From RGIG8748 sp045606045 (GTDB taxonomy: Bacteria; Bacillota; Clostridia; UMGS1810), in NCBI GenBank assembly GCA_045606045.1, contig JAZURE010000032.1:1-64000 (forward strand): a stretch of DNA of 64,000 nt, in the 5' to 3' direction. The stretch's first letter is position 1. Each line of letters opens with the position of its first letter. Below the pieces are notes generated by a model, which did not search any database, had not been told where the DNA came from, and saw only the letters and a program-made list of their open reading frames with translations. Below are positions 48,938-58,266 of the stretch, piece after piece. The position numbers were made by a program, and so were the translations under genes.

Positions 48938-51123
48938 TATGCAAATACAACTCCTTTTCGTTTGATTTTTTCTGCTATGAGCTCTAATAAGAGGTCTACA
49001 AAGCTATCTATGTCGCCCTTGTCGTCGGTGTTGAGGTTTTCAATATAAACAGCTTTCTCTCCGAGCTCGATTTTAACAACGAGTCGTCCCTCTCCGCTCT
49101 TTTCTGCTGCCGCAGCCATTGCGGAGGAGTAGTCCTTGTTTTCGCTTGCCGTTAAGACGCGCTCGCCTTTATGCAGCAGCGCGGGGTATTCGTCGTAAGG
49201 TACATACTCCATACCGATACGGAGGCGGGAGAGCTGCTTAATGTTAAGTCCCTTTCCGCCTACGCCTGGTACCCAATCGGGTATTTTAATTTTGTTAAGC
49301 CCTCGGATAAAGACATTTATACCGTCAATTATCCAATTTATAGGTACCTTAAAGGCGTTTTTAATACCCTCAAATATGCTGCCGAAAATCTTAACCACAG
49401 CGTCCCAGGCTCCGCGCCAATTTCCCGTAAAGACATTTTTTACAAAGTCTATAATGCCGCTGAAAGCGTCCTTTACATTGCCAACTACTGCGCCGATACT
49501 CTCGAAAGCTCCCTTAAATACGCCGCTTAATACCTCTGCTACAAGCGAGAGAGCCGCTTTTAACGGTGTTAATATAGTGTTTATTAACCCCGTAAATAAG
49601 CTGATAAGAGGCGGTAAAATAAGATTGAGCAAGTCGAGCAAGGGCTGCAACAATGTAAACAGAAGCTCGAGTATAGGCTGCAATATCGGCATAAAGAGCT
49701 CGAGCAGGCTAATTATTACGGGCAGTACCGCCTCGAGCAGGCTTGTAAATATCGGCATAAGCTGATTAAGCAACTGCGTTAATATAGGCAGTATCATTTC
49801 TATAATTTGCAAGATAGGCGGCAAGAGCGTTTCTATTAACTGAATAATTACGGGCAAAACAGCCTCTATAAGCTGTACCAGGATAGGCAGCACCGTATTT
49901 ATAAGGTTAATTAAAACGGGCAAAATAGCGTCTATAATTTGCAAAACAAACGGTAATAACATCTGCACAAGCTGCAATACAACGGGTAATATTGCCTGCA
50001 CTATTTGCAACAGCGGAGGCAATAACGCTTGTAAGAGCTGAATAATTATAGGCAGTACGGTATCGAGTATTTGAGTTATAAGCGGCATAAGCCCCTCTAT
50101 CAAAGAAACAACAATAGGCAGCACTTGCTCTATAATTTGAATTAAAAACGGTAGGAGCTGCTGTATCAAACTCACAATAACGGGTAGTATTGCCGATATA
50201 ATAGACTCAAGCGGAGGCAGTAGTGCCGATACCAAGTCCATTAGTACGGGGAAAAGCGTTTCCACGAGCGAAAACAACGGAGGTAATAGCTGCTCAAACA
50301 AGCTCGTTATAACGGGTATAAACTTGTCAAAAAGAGCTTGTATTTTCGGCAGGCTGCTTATAATCATATCCGCTATTTTTTGGATAAGCGGTATAGCAGC
50401 TATGCCTATTCTGTTCATAAGTCCGCCGAAAGCGTCCTTAATATTGGCGATTGTATCGCCGAGCACTACGCCCGCCTTTACTGCGTCCTCCGACATTACT
50501 ATACCAAGGTCGTCAGCCTCTTTTTTTAGAGCCGCCATACCCTCGGAGCCTGCGTTTAACAACGGCAACATTTCGGTATAGCTTTTGCCGAGTAAGTCGT
50601 TACCGATTGCGTTACGCTCCGCTCCGTCCTCCATATCCGCAAGAGCTGCGGTAATTGCGTTAAATTTCTCCTCGGTTGACATTGTGTTAAGCTCGTCGAG
50701 GGAGAGTCCTAAACGCGATATAGAGGTCGCCGCAGTTTTCGAGCCGTTGTTTGCGTCGTCTACTACATCAGACATTTTTTTAATGCCGTTTTTGAAAGAG
50801 TCTACGCTAACTCCGCTTTGGTCGGCGGCGTGTTTCCACCTTTGGAGTTCCTCTCGGTTTATGCCCGTTCTTTCGGATAGCTTGTCGATATAGTCCGCTT
50901 GTTCTGCGGTTTTCATAGCCATACCGTAAGCGGCAGTACCAACAGCAGCAGCTCCCGTTACTACAGCCGTACCCATTGCTACGGCTCCTTTTGCGATAGA
51001 GGAGAAAGCCGAGCCTATTTTTGAGCCGCTATTTTCCGCCTTTTTCGTAGTATTATCAATACTGTCGTCGGCTTTTTTGTTATCTACTAAAACCTCGCCG
51101 AAAAGCGTAAATATATTTGCCAT
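48937..51123 (-). CDS. Tape measure protein
   Basis: 728 residues. N-terminal glycine/alanine-rich segment with a hydrophobic stretch, then phage tape-measure core sequence (about 75-235: QADYIDKLSERTGINREELQ). Residues 258-488 are 21 uninterrupted 11-residue hydrophobic units, each with proline at position 2. The C-terminal part has KDAFSGIIDFVKNVFTGNWR, typical of tape measures, and a GYNDEYPALLHKGERVL-like end. At about 1.5 angstrom per residue the tail would be near 110 nm. It precedes dit as usual. Confidence 0.92.
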   Translation of the reverse strand: MANIFTLFGEVLVDNKKADDSIDNTTKKAENSGSKIGSAFSSIAKGAVAMGTAVVTGAAAVGTAAYGMAMKTAEQADYIDKLSERTGINREELQRWKHAADQSGVSVDSFKNGIKKMSDVVDDANNGSKTAATSISRLGLSLDELNTMSTEEKFNAITAALADMEDGAERNAIGNDLLGKSYTEMLPLLNAGSEGMAALKKEADDLGIVMSEDAVKAGVVLGDTIANIKDAFGGLMNRIGIAAIPLIQKIADMIISSLPKIQALFDKFIPVITSLFEQLLPPLFSLVETLFPVLMDLVSALLPPLESIISAILPVIVSLIQQLLPFLIQIIEQVLPIVVSLIEGLMPLITQILDTVLPIIIQLLQALLPPLLQIVQAILPVVLQLVQMLLPFVLQIIDAILPVLINLINTVLPILVQLIEAVLPVIIQLIETLLPPILQIIEMILPILTQLLNQLMPIFTSLLEAVLPVIISLLELFMPILQPILELLFTLLQPLLDLLNLILPPLISLFTGLINTILTPLKAALSLVAEVLSGVFKGAFESIGAVVGNVKDAFSGIIDFVKNVFTGNWRGAWDAVVKIFGSIFEGIKNAFKVPINWIIDGINVFIRGLNKIKIPDWVPGVGGKGLNIKQLSRLRIGMEYVPYDEYPALLHKGERVLTASENKDYSSAMAAAAEKSGEGRLVVKIELGEKAVYIENLNTDDKGDIDSFVDLLLELIAEKIKRKGVVFA
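49660..50352 (-). repeat. 21 x 11-residue hydrophobic repeat in the tape measure gene
   Basis: Thirty-three-base units coding for [LMFI]-P-x-[LIV]-x-x-[LI]-[LIV]-[EQ]-x-[LIV], for example LPVIVSLIQQL and LPILVQLIEAV. Units diverge in sequence but never in length, so the 11-residue register is under selection. Confidence 0.88.
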
Positions 51124-51126
51124 AGG

Positions 51127-51492
51127 TTAGCCTCCTCTCTTTTTATCAGCCTCAACAAATGGCATAAGCTCCGCCATAATATCCTCGGCTGTTCTTTCTT
51201 TTTTTGCTTTGGGCTGCGGTGCGTCGGAGTCCGAAAATACGAGCTTTATAAACTCGTCGTACTCCATAACCTCGAGCCCTGGTTTTATTTTTGATACTGC
51301 ATAATTTACAAGCCATAAAGGGAAAAGCCGCTTTTCAAGCTCGAGCTTTTGAGCTTCCGCCTCCTCTTTATAGGCATAAGAAAGCAGCCCACCAAGAGCC
51401 ACCAAAGGTAGACTCTCGATAAGCTGCCAATCGTAGTATTTATGCAGTAGCGTTAAGCTCCTTGCTCTACTTTCTTTCGTAGAGCACGCTTG
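51127..51492 (-). CDS. Tail assembly chaperone, -1 frameshift extension (gpT-like)
   Basis: Second part of the tail chaperone pair. The frame is open from the slippery site down to the stop at 51127 and reads QACSTKESRARSLTLLHKYY, then DWQLIESLPLVALGGLLSYA, a pattern typical of the T domain that binds tape measure. It would be made as a fusion to the upstream protein; independent translation from 51405 is unlikely because no start with a good ribosome binding site is seen. It lies directly ahead of tape measure. Confidence 0.8.
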   Translation of the reverse strand, partial: QACSTKESRARSLTLLHKYYDWQLIESLPLVALGGLLSYAYKEEAEAQKLELEKRLFPLWLVNYAVSKIKPGLEVMEYDEFIKLVFSDSDAPQPKAKKERTAEDIMAELMPFVEADKKRGG

Positions 51493-51818
51493 AAAAAACT
51501 TACAACGCCCTCGTCGTGGATAAATTCGTTAATTACCTCCGCTGCGTCGAGCTTGTTCGCCTCCTCAAGGCTAACGCCTTTATAAGAGGCTACAAGGGGC
51601 GGGAGGTCGTCGGCGATTTTGCCGAGCTGCGGTGTAAGTTCCGCTACAATTTCCATAGCCAAGACTCCGACTTTTTCTTTGTCGAGTTGCTTAAAAGCCT
51701 CCTCGGCATTGTCGGGCTCTTTGAAAATGTCAACGCCTTTGAGTTTTTCAATGGCGGGTGTAATATCGAGTTTGCCTATAATTTTAAGCAAAATAGGCAT
51801 AGTACCGATTGTTAGCAT
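51453..51818 (-). CDS. Tail assembly chaperone (gpG-like)
   Basis: 121-residue helical protein (MLTIGTMPILLKIIGKLDIT at the start) between major tail protein and tape measure, the invariant location of the gpG chaperone. Near its end the codons AGT-TTT-TTC contain the slippery heptamer TTTTTTC, at which a fraction of ribosomes should shift to -1 and make the long chaperone. AGGAGG precedes the ATG. Confidence 0.82.
   Translation of the reverse strand: MLTIGTMPILLKIIGKLDITPAIEKLKGVDIFKEPDNAEEAFKQLDKEKVGVLAMEIVAELTPQLGKIADDLPPLVASYKGVSLEEANKLDAAEVINEFIHDEGVVSFFKRALRKKVEQGA
51492..51498 (-). promoter_or_regulatory. Programmed -1 frameshift site (T TTT TTC)
   Basis: Perfect X-XXY-YYZ heptamer in the zero frame of the gpG-like gene, 13 codons before its stop. 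The -1 frame is open across the whole overlap and continues for 121 codons. Confidence 0.75.
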
Positions 51819-51843
51819 TGTGGCTCCTCCTTAAATTCTTGTA

Positions 51844-52479
51844 TTATTCCTCGTTTTCGTCGCCGTTTGCTGCGGGCTGTTCGCCCTCGTTGTTTACGGC
51901 TGCGGCTGCTGCCTCGTCGTCGGTAGGCATAACGGGCGGCTTGTCAATTTCTGTAACCTCCCATAAATCGCCGTCGAGGTCGCTATGCTTATAGTGAGCT
52001 AAAAACTCAAAGCCGAGCTCGCCCTCTGCTTTCTGTACCGCCTTTGCAGTAAAGCCCGTTTCGTGCATAGGGTTATAAATTACAATTTTCTTATATTTGC
52101 CGCCTATGAGCTTTGCAAACATTGTAACATTCTTGAGGTACGCCTCAAGAGGAATAACGCCCGTTTTCGGGTTTTTAATTGTCTTGCCGTCGTCGCTTGT
52201 GATAGTGCAGTTAGGAATAGCAAGCGCGAGGTTTTCCTGGCTCATACAAAGAGTAGTAACCTTAATAGAGGCTCCCTGCTCCTCGATAACCTGGGCTCCC
52301 GCCGTCTTGCCGTGTTTTCCGTCAAAATCAATGTCGCGGACGGTTACAGTAGCGACAAACTCTCCGCCGCCGCGAGTCGGAGCCAGGACGCGCTCGTCTG
52401 TTTCTCCATAGTTGAGAAAAATAACCGACTCGTCAATCTGTATATTCTCAATTTGCTTTTTAGTGAGATTTGTAACCAT
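51844..52479 (-). CDS. Major tail protein
   Basis: 211 residues; the beta-rich core (RVLAPTRGGGEFVATVTVRD, SIKVTTLCMSQENLALAI) fits the phage tube proteins, with a variable, acidic, alanine-rich tail. Position between tail completion and tail chaperones supports it. It polymerises to form the tail tube. Confidence 0.85.
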   Translation of the reverse strand: MVTNLTKKQIENIQIDESVIFLNYGETDERVLAPTRGGGEFVATVTVRDIDFDGKHGKTAGAQVIEEQGASIKVTTLCMSQENLALAIPNCTITSDDGKTIKNPKTGVIPLEAYLKNVTMFAKLIGGKYKKIVIYNPMHETGFTAKAVQKAEGELGFEFLAHYKHSDLDGDLWEVTEIDKPPVMPTDDEAAAAAVNNEGEQPAANGDENEE

Positions 52480-52490
52480 TGCGTTACCTC

Positions 52491-52868
52491 CTAATAGTAG
52501 AATAATCTTGCCGACATAGACAAGCGACGGTGCGCTATGTCAAATTCGCTGTCGGCTACGGTATTTTGATTATCAAAGCCTATATGCCCGTACAAGCCAG
52601 GCGCGGCAATGATTGCATTATAAAGCCCGTTGCGGAGGTTGTCGCACGCCCTCTCGAGTTCTACTGCTGCCTCGGGTTTCTTTTCGTCCGCCCAAACATC
52701 AATATAGAAAGAGGCGAGGTCGCCGCTTTCAAGGTCGATAATGTTAATGCCGCTTACTACCGCATACGGAAACGCCGTTTTTGTCGGTGCCTCGTCGTAT
52801 GTGGTCGGCAGAATATTATTAACCCGCTCCGTAAGAGCTTTTATAAATGCCTCTGTATTTACTTTCAT
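52491..52868 (-). CDS. Tail completion/terminator protein (DUF3168-like)
   Basis: 125 residues: AFIKALTERVNNILPTTYDE at the N-terminus, then FPYAVVSGINIIDLESGD and the late RRLSMSARLFYY, consistent with gpU/DUF3168-like proteins that cap the tail. It follows head closure directly, with only 22 bp between, leaving no room for a gp10 homologue. Confidence 0.8.
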   Translation of the reverse strand: MKVNTEAFIKALTERVNNILPTTYDEAPTKTAFPYAVVSGINIIDLESGDLASFYIDVWADEKKPEAAVELERACDNLRNGLYNAIIAAPGLYGHIGFDNQNTVADSEFDIAHRRLSMSARLFYY

Positions 52869-52890
52869 AGGGCGCAGCCTCCTTTCGCTT

Positions 52891-53196
52891 TTAGCTTTCG
52901 ACTACTAAAGCCTGGCAAATGAGCTCGAGGCACTCGTTTTTTACAGGATATGTACGGATAATACGGTACATCTTGCCGTTATATTCAAAGTGTCCCTCTC
53001 CGCTATAGTCAAGCTCTTTTATCTCTACGCAAAGCTCGGGGCGGTAGCCCTGGGCTTGTGCCTGGTAAAACTCATTTCTCTTAACGCCTTTAGAATTACA
53101 AAAAACCTCGCGCTTTTCGTAGTCCTTATATGGCTTTCGGAGAGAGTCGAGCTTTTCCGTTTCAACGCACAAAAAGCCGATTTCTCGCCAATACAT
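52891..53196 (-). CDS. Head closure / head-tail joining protein
   Basis: 101 residues: REIGFLCVETEKLDSLRKPY at the N-terminus, YRPELCVEIKELDYSGEGHF, and YNGKMYRIIRTYPV, the short beta-barrel style of SPP1 gp16/phage_H_T_join adaptors. It starts 2 bp after the connector gene. Confidence 0.8.
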   Translation of the reverse strand: MYWREIGFLCVETEKLDSLRKPYKDYEKREVFCNSKGVKRNEFYQAQAQGYRPELCVEIKELDYSGEGHFEYNGKMYRIIRTYPVKNECLELICQALVVES

Positions 53197-53198
53197 AG

Positions 53199-53498
53199 CT
53201 ACGCCTCCTCGATATATTCACTTGATAGCTGCAAATGCTTTTTAAGCATATCGTAGCTGTTGCGGTACTTTTCCGCGTCCGCGTTATCGAGTCCAAACTC
53301 GGCTTTTACATAACAGACAATAGCCCGCTTTATAAGCGCGTCGCTTTCGTCCTCAACCTTTGCCGCTTTGATACCGCCTAATAGGAGGTCGGCGCGAGCC
53401 GCTCCTATTAGGTCGGTAATTTCTGCGTCAAAATGAGTATGGCTTATGCGTAGGTATCGGCGAACATCATAAACAAACTGATTTGAGATATTCGCCAT
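53199..53498 (-). CDS. Head-tail connector (gp6-like)
   Basis: 99-residue helical protein (FVYDVRRYLRISHTHFDAEI, LIGAARADLLLGGI, YDMLKKHLQLS) of the HK97 gp6-like family, docking to the portal. It immediately follows the capsid gene. Confidence 0.87.
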   Translation of the reverse strand: MANISNQFVYDVRRYLRISHTHFDAEITDLIGAARADLLLGGIKAAKVEDESDALIKRAIVCYVKAEFGLDNADAEKYRNSYDMLKKHLQLSSEYIEEA

Positions 53499-53514
53499 AG
53501 GTCAGCCCTCCCGA

Positions 53515-54711
53515 TTATGCAGAGGCTTTCTTCTTGCCGTATGCAAGGGTATTAGGCTGCGCTGCGCCGCCCATAATTGTATATGCGGTGTAGTCGTTGG
53601 CGCGTTTCTTGCCCGAGCTGTCTTTTGCAATGCTGATAGCCTCAACAACATTAAGTCGATAGTAACGCTTAACATTGCCGATAACAAAGTCGCCGTCATT
53701 TAAGTACGGGTCAACCTCAACGGGGTATGTCGCAACAGACTTAACACCCACGCCGTTAATAGGTGTAAAGATGTAGTTACCGTTATCGTCCTTTGTAAAT
53801 GAAATTTCCTCGACAATGGACTGTGCAACATAAATCTTTGCTCCGATTTTCTGCTTTTTGCCGAGCTTGCCGAGTGCCTCGCCGATACCGTCAAGAGCAG
53901 TACCAGTATACTCGTGCTTGATAGCCTCAACAGTTGCGCCTTTCAGTTCCTCGTTACCGCTGCCGTAAATAAGTTCAGTTACAGCCTTGTCCTGTACCTG
54001 CTCAATAAGTTCTGCGGTAATGTAGGAAATAAACTCCTCTACAGCCATTGCCTCGAGTTTCCAAGAAACACGGATTGTTTCGGAAATTTCGGACAAGCCG
54101 AGGTTAAGCTCCGCCCACTGAATAGAGCCGTCCGCTGTCTGTTCGGTTTCTTTCTTGTTCTTTGCGCCCGTTGCTGTTACCTTGTACGGGAATTTAAGCA
54201 AGCCAGGGATAGCTGTGCGTGCAGCGTCGCGGAAAATAGGAGATACAAGGCTGATAGCCTCCATAAGCGCGGTATTGATGTCAGTAGGAATAAAGAGTCC
54301 GCCGTTGTTGATACCGTCTGCGCCCTCTGTCGCTGCTACATATTCGGTAGCCGTTGTAGTAAGCGCGGTTTCAAGTGCTCTTTTTTCTACCTCTGTCAGC
54401 TTACGCTGCATAAGAGTTTTAGCCCAAGCTGTACGATACTCGGGAGAGCCGAGGACATTTTCTCTTGTAAATGTGGGCTCCTGGGTGCTGCGGCTTGTAA
54501 CGGGGTTAGTAATAGGGTTTCCTGCGACAGTTCCCGCGTTAATTCCGCCTGCAATAGTCTTTCTGCGCTCGATACCCTGCATTTCTGTATCAAGGTCGCG
54601 GAGCTCCTTTTCGATTTCGTCGAGGTTTGCGTTTGCGTCGGTTTCGAGCATAGCTCTTAACTCCGCCTTGCGAGCGTTAATTTCTGCAATTCTTTTAGTA
54701 AACATAGTCAA
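53515..54711 (-). CDS. HK97-fold major capsid protein
   Basis: 398 residues. The N-terminal ~75 residues are a charged scaffold-like delta domain (INARKAELRAMLETDANANL and following) expected to be cut off by the prohead protease. The core has VPTDINTALME-type and SWKLEAMAVEEFISYIT segments followed by the P-domain and A-domain, ending with YTIMGGAAQPNTLAYGKKK. Placed directly after the protease, as in HK97-like phages. Confidence 0.93.
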   Translation of the reverse strand: MTMFTKRIAEINARKAELRAMLETDANANLDEIEKELRDLDTEMQGIERRKTIAGGINAGTVAGNPITNPVTSRSTQEPTFTRENVLGSPEYRTAWAKTLMQRKLTEVEKRALETALTTTATEYVAATEGADGINNGGLFIPTDINTALMEAISLVSPIFRDAARTAIPGLLKFPYKVTATGAKNKKETEQTADGSIQWAELNLGLSEISETIRVSWKLEAMAVEEFISYITAELIEQVQDKAVTELIYGSGNEELKGATVEAIKHEYTGTALDGIGEALGKLGKKQKIGAKIYVAQSIVEEISFTKDDNGNYIFTPINGVGVKSVATYPVEVDPYLNDGDFVIGNVKRYYRLNVVEAISIAKDSSGKKRANDYTAYTIMGGAAQPNTLAYGKKKASA

Positions 54712-54728
54712 ATTCTCCTTTTCTGTTT

Positions 54729-55325
54729 TTAGAGTAAAGTTTTAGCTATAAGCAACTTGCGGCGGCGGGCTTGCTCCAAAGCCTTAAACTCTTTCGAGTG
54801 CTCCTCCTCGAAAAAGCCTCGCGCTGAAATTGAGGTTTCGTTATACGCGGGAATATCCACCGCCGAAACATCATATAGCTTTTTTATTTTAGTTATCGTC
54901 CGAGTATGAGTATCGACATTGTAGCTCGACTCCTCAATAGTGAACGAAAAACTCATTTTGTCAATGTAGCCGCCTTTGATTTCTTCGTAGAGGTTGCGCC
55001 CCTCTACAGTTCCTCCCAGGTTAGCCTCTGCGTCTAACCCGTTATCGTCGATAAATAGCTGTAAAGTCTTGTTACGGAGGCGGGCTACAACCTTTCCTCC
55101 GTGATTGTAATTAAAAATTACATCACTCATATCGCAATTATCGAAAGCCCCTCGGGCTATTACCTCGTAATACTTAACGCCGTCGCACTCAAAAAGGCAA
55201 GTAGGCGTATCGAACACAACTGCGCGTCCGTGCACAATATAGTCGGAGCCGCTTTCGGACTCGGCTTTATCGGGTGCAAGCATTTGGCTAAAATTTCGGT
55301 ATTCTCTGTTTGGTTTTCTCGGCAT
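54729..55325 (-). CDS. HK97-family prohead protease
   Basis: 198 residues of the U35/HK97 prohead serine protease family: YIVHGRAVVFDTPT, FDNCDMSDVIFNYNHG with the catalytic histidine, GYIDKMSFSF with the catalytic serine, and a late DVSAVDIPAYNETSISAR. It matures the capsid by removing the delta domain. Confidence 0.92.
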   Translation of the reverse strand: MPRKPNREYRNFSQMLAPDKAESESGSDYIVHGRAVVFDTPTCLFECDGVKYYEVIARGAFDNCDMSDVIFNYNHGGKVVARLRNKTLQLFIDDNGLDAEANLGGTVEGRNLYEEIKGGYIDKMSFSFTIEESSYNVDTHTRTITKIKKLYDVSAVDIPAYNETSISARGFFEEEHSKEFKALEQARRRKLLIAKTLL

Positions 55326-55328
55326 TTT

Positions 55329-56609
55329 TTACTCCTCCTCTGTTTGGTTTTTGGTGCCCTCGGGTACCGCTGTCTGTGCGGTACCCTCTGCGGGCGGGGT
55401 TGTTTCTGTTTTTTCGCCTAATTGATACTCGTCGGCTTTGGCTGCATTAACCATATTGAGCGTTTGCACGCGACGCGCGCCCTCCTCGCCTCCAAGTGGT
55501 GCCATATTATAGGCAAGCAATACGCCGTCAATGGTAATAGCTCCAATATCGGCAAGAAATTTAAGCGTAGTAGTCTTGTCCGAGAGTTTCTCGTTTTGCA
55601 AGCTGTTACCCTCAAAGATAATCTCGTTACCATAGGAGGGCTCTTTACCCGAAAAGATAGCGTTTGTAAACGCCTGGGTACATTGCTCAAAAAACGGTTT
55701 AATTTCTCCGTTATAATAAGCTGCTGCCTCCTCGGGCGACTCCTTATTTTGCACGATTTTTTCGTTAGTGCCGAAATAATCGTAAATTTCGGACTTAACA
55801 TACGCAAGTTGTCCCGTAGGTATAGGCGTTTGCTTGTCCGTAATAGGTGTATACTCGTACTTATTGTCGGTAACAATAACGCCCGCTCCGTTGTTTTCCA
55901 TTTTGAGGTTATCGCGTATAAACTCGTCGCGGCGGTTTTTTAAGTCCTCGTTTTTGGTGGAGGCTTGAATTTTCAAAATACCTCTAACAACAGCAATAAG
56001 TTCTGCAAACTTACTCATTGATTGATTAAAAGTGTTTGCCGTTTCAAGCACGGGGAATACGGGGCGATTATTTTCTCCGAAAATGTCATTTTCGTTAAAA
56101 TGTGAGCCGATATGTATTAAGTCTGTATACGGACAAGTGTAACGATTTCCCGTTGCAAAAGTCATACGGCAATATAATTCGCCCTGGTACTCGATAAGTT
56201 CGATAGAGTTTGCGTTGATATTATAAAGAGCCTCGAGCTTTCCCGTATATTCGTTCCATACGGGGTATACGAAAGCGTTGTTATAGAGCTTGTATTGTGT
56301 GGCAAGCCTATAATAAAACTTGTATGCTGTCGTATATGGGTTAGGCTTAAACTGTAAAAGCTGATTGTATTTGCTCTTTACATCAGTTAATTTCCCCTCT
56401 CCGCGCCGTATGTGTCGCGGTTTTACCGTTGCCGCTCGGCGTGCAAAGCCGTTTACTGCGGCGCGCACCGTATTTACATCATAAGCATTGCCCGAAAAAG
56501 GGGTAAATGTCGTTTGCCAAGTGTTTAAGAGCTTGTATGTCTTAAAGGCACCCGTAACACTCTTGACTTTCCCAAAAATTTTTTGAAAAAGTCCTCTTTT
56601 TTCTTGCAT
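55329..56609 (-). CDS. Phage portal protein (HK97 family)
   Basis: 426 residues. Signature elements: YDVNTVRAAVNGFARRAATV, KFYYRLATQYKLYNNAFVYP, LIHIGSHFNENDIFG and the crown-region KTTTLKFLADIGAITIDGVL. It forms the dodecameric DNA gate. Starts 4 bp after the terminase gene ends. Confidence 0.92.
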   Translation of the reverse strand: MQEKRGLFQKIFGKVKSVTGAFKTYKLLNTWQTTFTPFSGNAYDVNTVRAAVNGFARRAATVKPRHIRRGEGKLTDVKSKYNQLLQFKPNPYTTAYKFYYRLATQYKLYNNAFVYPVWNEYTGKLEALYNINANSIELIEYQGELYCRMTFATGNRYTCPYTDLIHIGSHFNENDIFGENNRPVFPVLETANTFNQSMSKFAELIAVVRGILKIQASTKNEDLKNRRDEFIRDNLKMENNGAGVIVTDNKYEYTPITDKQTPIPTGQLAYVKSEIYDYFGTNEKIVQNKESPEEAAAYYNGEIKPFFEQCTQAFTNAIFSGKEPSYGNEIIFEGNSLQNEKLSDKTTTLKFLADIGAITIDGVLLAYNMAPLGGEEGARRVQTLNMVNAAKADEYQLGEKTETTPPAEGTAQTAVPEGTKNQTEEE

Positions 56610-56613
56610 TTAA

Positions 56614-58266
56614 TCACCCCACATTATACATAAAATCGTCATAGTATTTGACATAGATAACCCAGGCATTAAGCAGGCTTACCGCCCCGTCGATACGGCG
56701 TTTGTCGGTTATCTTGACGGGTTGAATATTATTTAACCCGCTTTTCTTTACTGCCGTATTTGATAAGCACCAAAGCAAAATAGGGTTATTGTTATAATTA
56801 ACTATCTTGTCGGCGAGAGCTGCGCCCATTTCTCGCATAGGTTGGCTCCAAGTAAAAGGTCCCTGCGCTACGGGCTCCATAGTAAAGCCGTTGTTTTTCA
56901 TTTCCTCCACCCAATAGCCCGCTAACGCTCTATCGTAGCCGACTTTGAAAGCGTCTATAGAGTGCTCGTCGCGCATTTGGCAAAACCAGGCTGTTACATC
57001 AGAAAAATTAACGCGGTTTCCGTCGCAGATAGTGAGCAAGCCCCGCTCCGCCCAAAGGCGATACGGTGCCTCGTTTGTGTTTTTCTCCTCCAGGTGTTCT
57101 ATGCGCGCCTGCGGGAGGAAATATTGCTGCAATACATAAACCGTTTTGTCGCCTGGTTTTCTTATAAGCAGCGTAGCCGCTGTTAAGTCGGTAGTAGCCG
57201 AGAGGTCGCAGCCGCCTATAGCGTATGTATTGTATACCTCGGACATATCGAAAGTAGCAGCGTTTTTAATTTCCTCAAAGGATAACCAAACATTGCTCTC
57301 GTTTTCGCGTATGTTAAAGTCTTTACATAGTACGCCTGGTAAGTCAGCAGGGTTATTCTTTGCCCTCTCAACGAAAGCGGCAAGGGTTTTATACTGTTTG
57401 ATTTTGCCGAGCCCTGGGTTTGCTTTTATCCACATTTGAGGGTTAGTCCACTCGTCGCGGCTGTCGAGCTCGTAGAGTATCGGCAAAAATGTATCGTCTT
57501 TTTTGGTACCGTCCGCGAGCTCGCAAGCAAGCTCGTACATATTGTCAAAAATACATTCGCGTACAGTTCCCGCCGTTGTTATCATAACGACGAGGGGCTG
57601 CCTGCGGCTCGAGGTCGATTGTTTCATAACCTCGTATAGGTTTCTGTCGCGGATAGCGTGCAGTTCGTCTATAATAACAGCGTGAGAGTTCAAGCCGTCA
57701 AGCGTATTTGAGTCCGAGGCGAGAGCCTCGAAAATAGAGGAGGTAGCAGGGAAATAAACATCATTACGACGCTTTTTTATAACCGCCCGCAGCTCGGGCG
57801 ATTGCTTAATCATATTGACAGCCTCGGTCAATACCTTTTTTGCCTGGTCTTTTTTGGTCGCTACGGAGTATATTTCCGCTGCGCCCTCATAGTCGGCAAT
57901 GAGCATATATAACGCAATACCCGATAGCAGGGTAGACTTACCGTTTTTTCGTCCACACAAAAACATAGTTTCACGAAAACGACGGTAGCCCGTTTCCTTT
58001 TCAAGCCAACCGAAAAGCAGTTGTATAAATGCTTTTTGGAATAATTCGAGCTCAAGCGGAGCTCCGATAGTTCCCTGGGATTGCTTGCAAAAGGTTTCGA
58101 TAAAGAGTATAGGTCGCTCGCCCGTTTCCTCGTCGAAATAATAGGGAAAGTCGGCAGGCGGTGCCTCCATTTCTGCAATAAGTCGAGAGTAGACAGCTTT
58201 AACACGCCTACTCGTTACAATCTCGCCGCTCTCTATGCGGCTATAGTATTCTTTTACCCAATTCAA
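56614..58266 (-). CDS. Terminase large subunit
   Basis: 550-residue DNA-packaging motor. ATPase Walker A-like LCGRKNGKSTLL (about residue 103), Walker B AVIIDELHAI (about 210), and the C-terminal nuclease aspartates GGCDLSATTDLTA and FKVGYDRALAGYW. The start overlaps the small-subunit stop (ATGA), so the two are coupled. Confidence 0.95.
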   Translation of the reverse strand: MNWVKEYYSRIESGEIVTSRRVKAVYSRLIAEMEAPPADFPYYFDEETGERPILFIETFCKQSQGTIGAPLELELFQKAFIQLLFGWLEKETGYRRFRETMFLCGRKNGKSTLLSGIALYMLIADYEGAAEIYSVATKKDQAKKVLTEAVNMIKQSPELRAVIKKRRNDVYFPATSSIFEALASDSNTLDGLNSHAVIIDELHAIRDRNLYEVMKQSTSSRRQPLVVMITTAGTVRECIFDNMYELACELADGTKKDDTFLPILYELDSRDEWTNPQMWIKANPGLGKIKQYKTLAAFVERAKNNPADLPGVLCKDFNIRENESNVWLSFEEIKNAATFDMSEVYNTYAIGGCDLSATTDLTAATLLIRKPGDKTVYVLQQYFLPQARIEHLEEKNTNEAPYRLWAERGLLTICDGNRVNFSDVTAWFCQMRDEHSIDAFKVGYDRALAGYWVEEMKNNGFTMEPVAQGPFTWSQPMREMGAALADKIVNYNNNPILLWCLSNTAVKKSGLNNIQPVKITDKRRIDGAVSLLNAWVIYVKYYDDFMYNVG

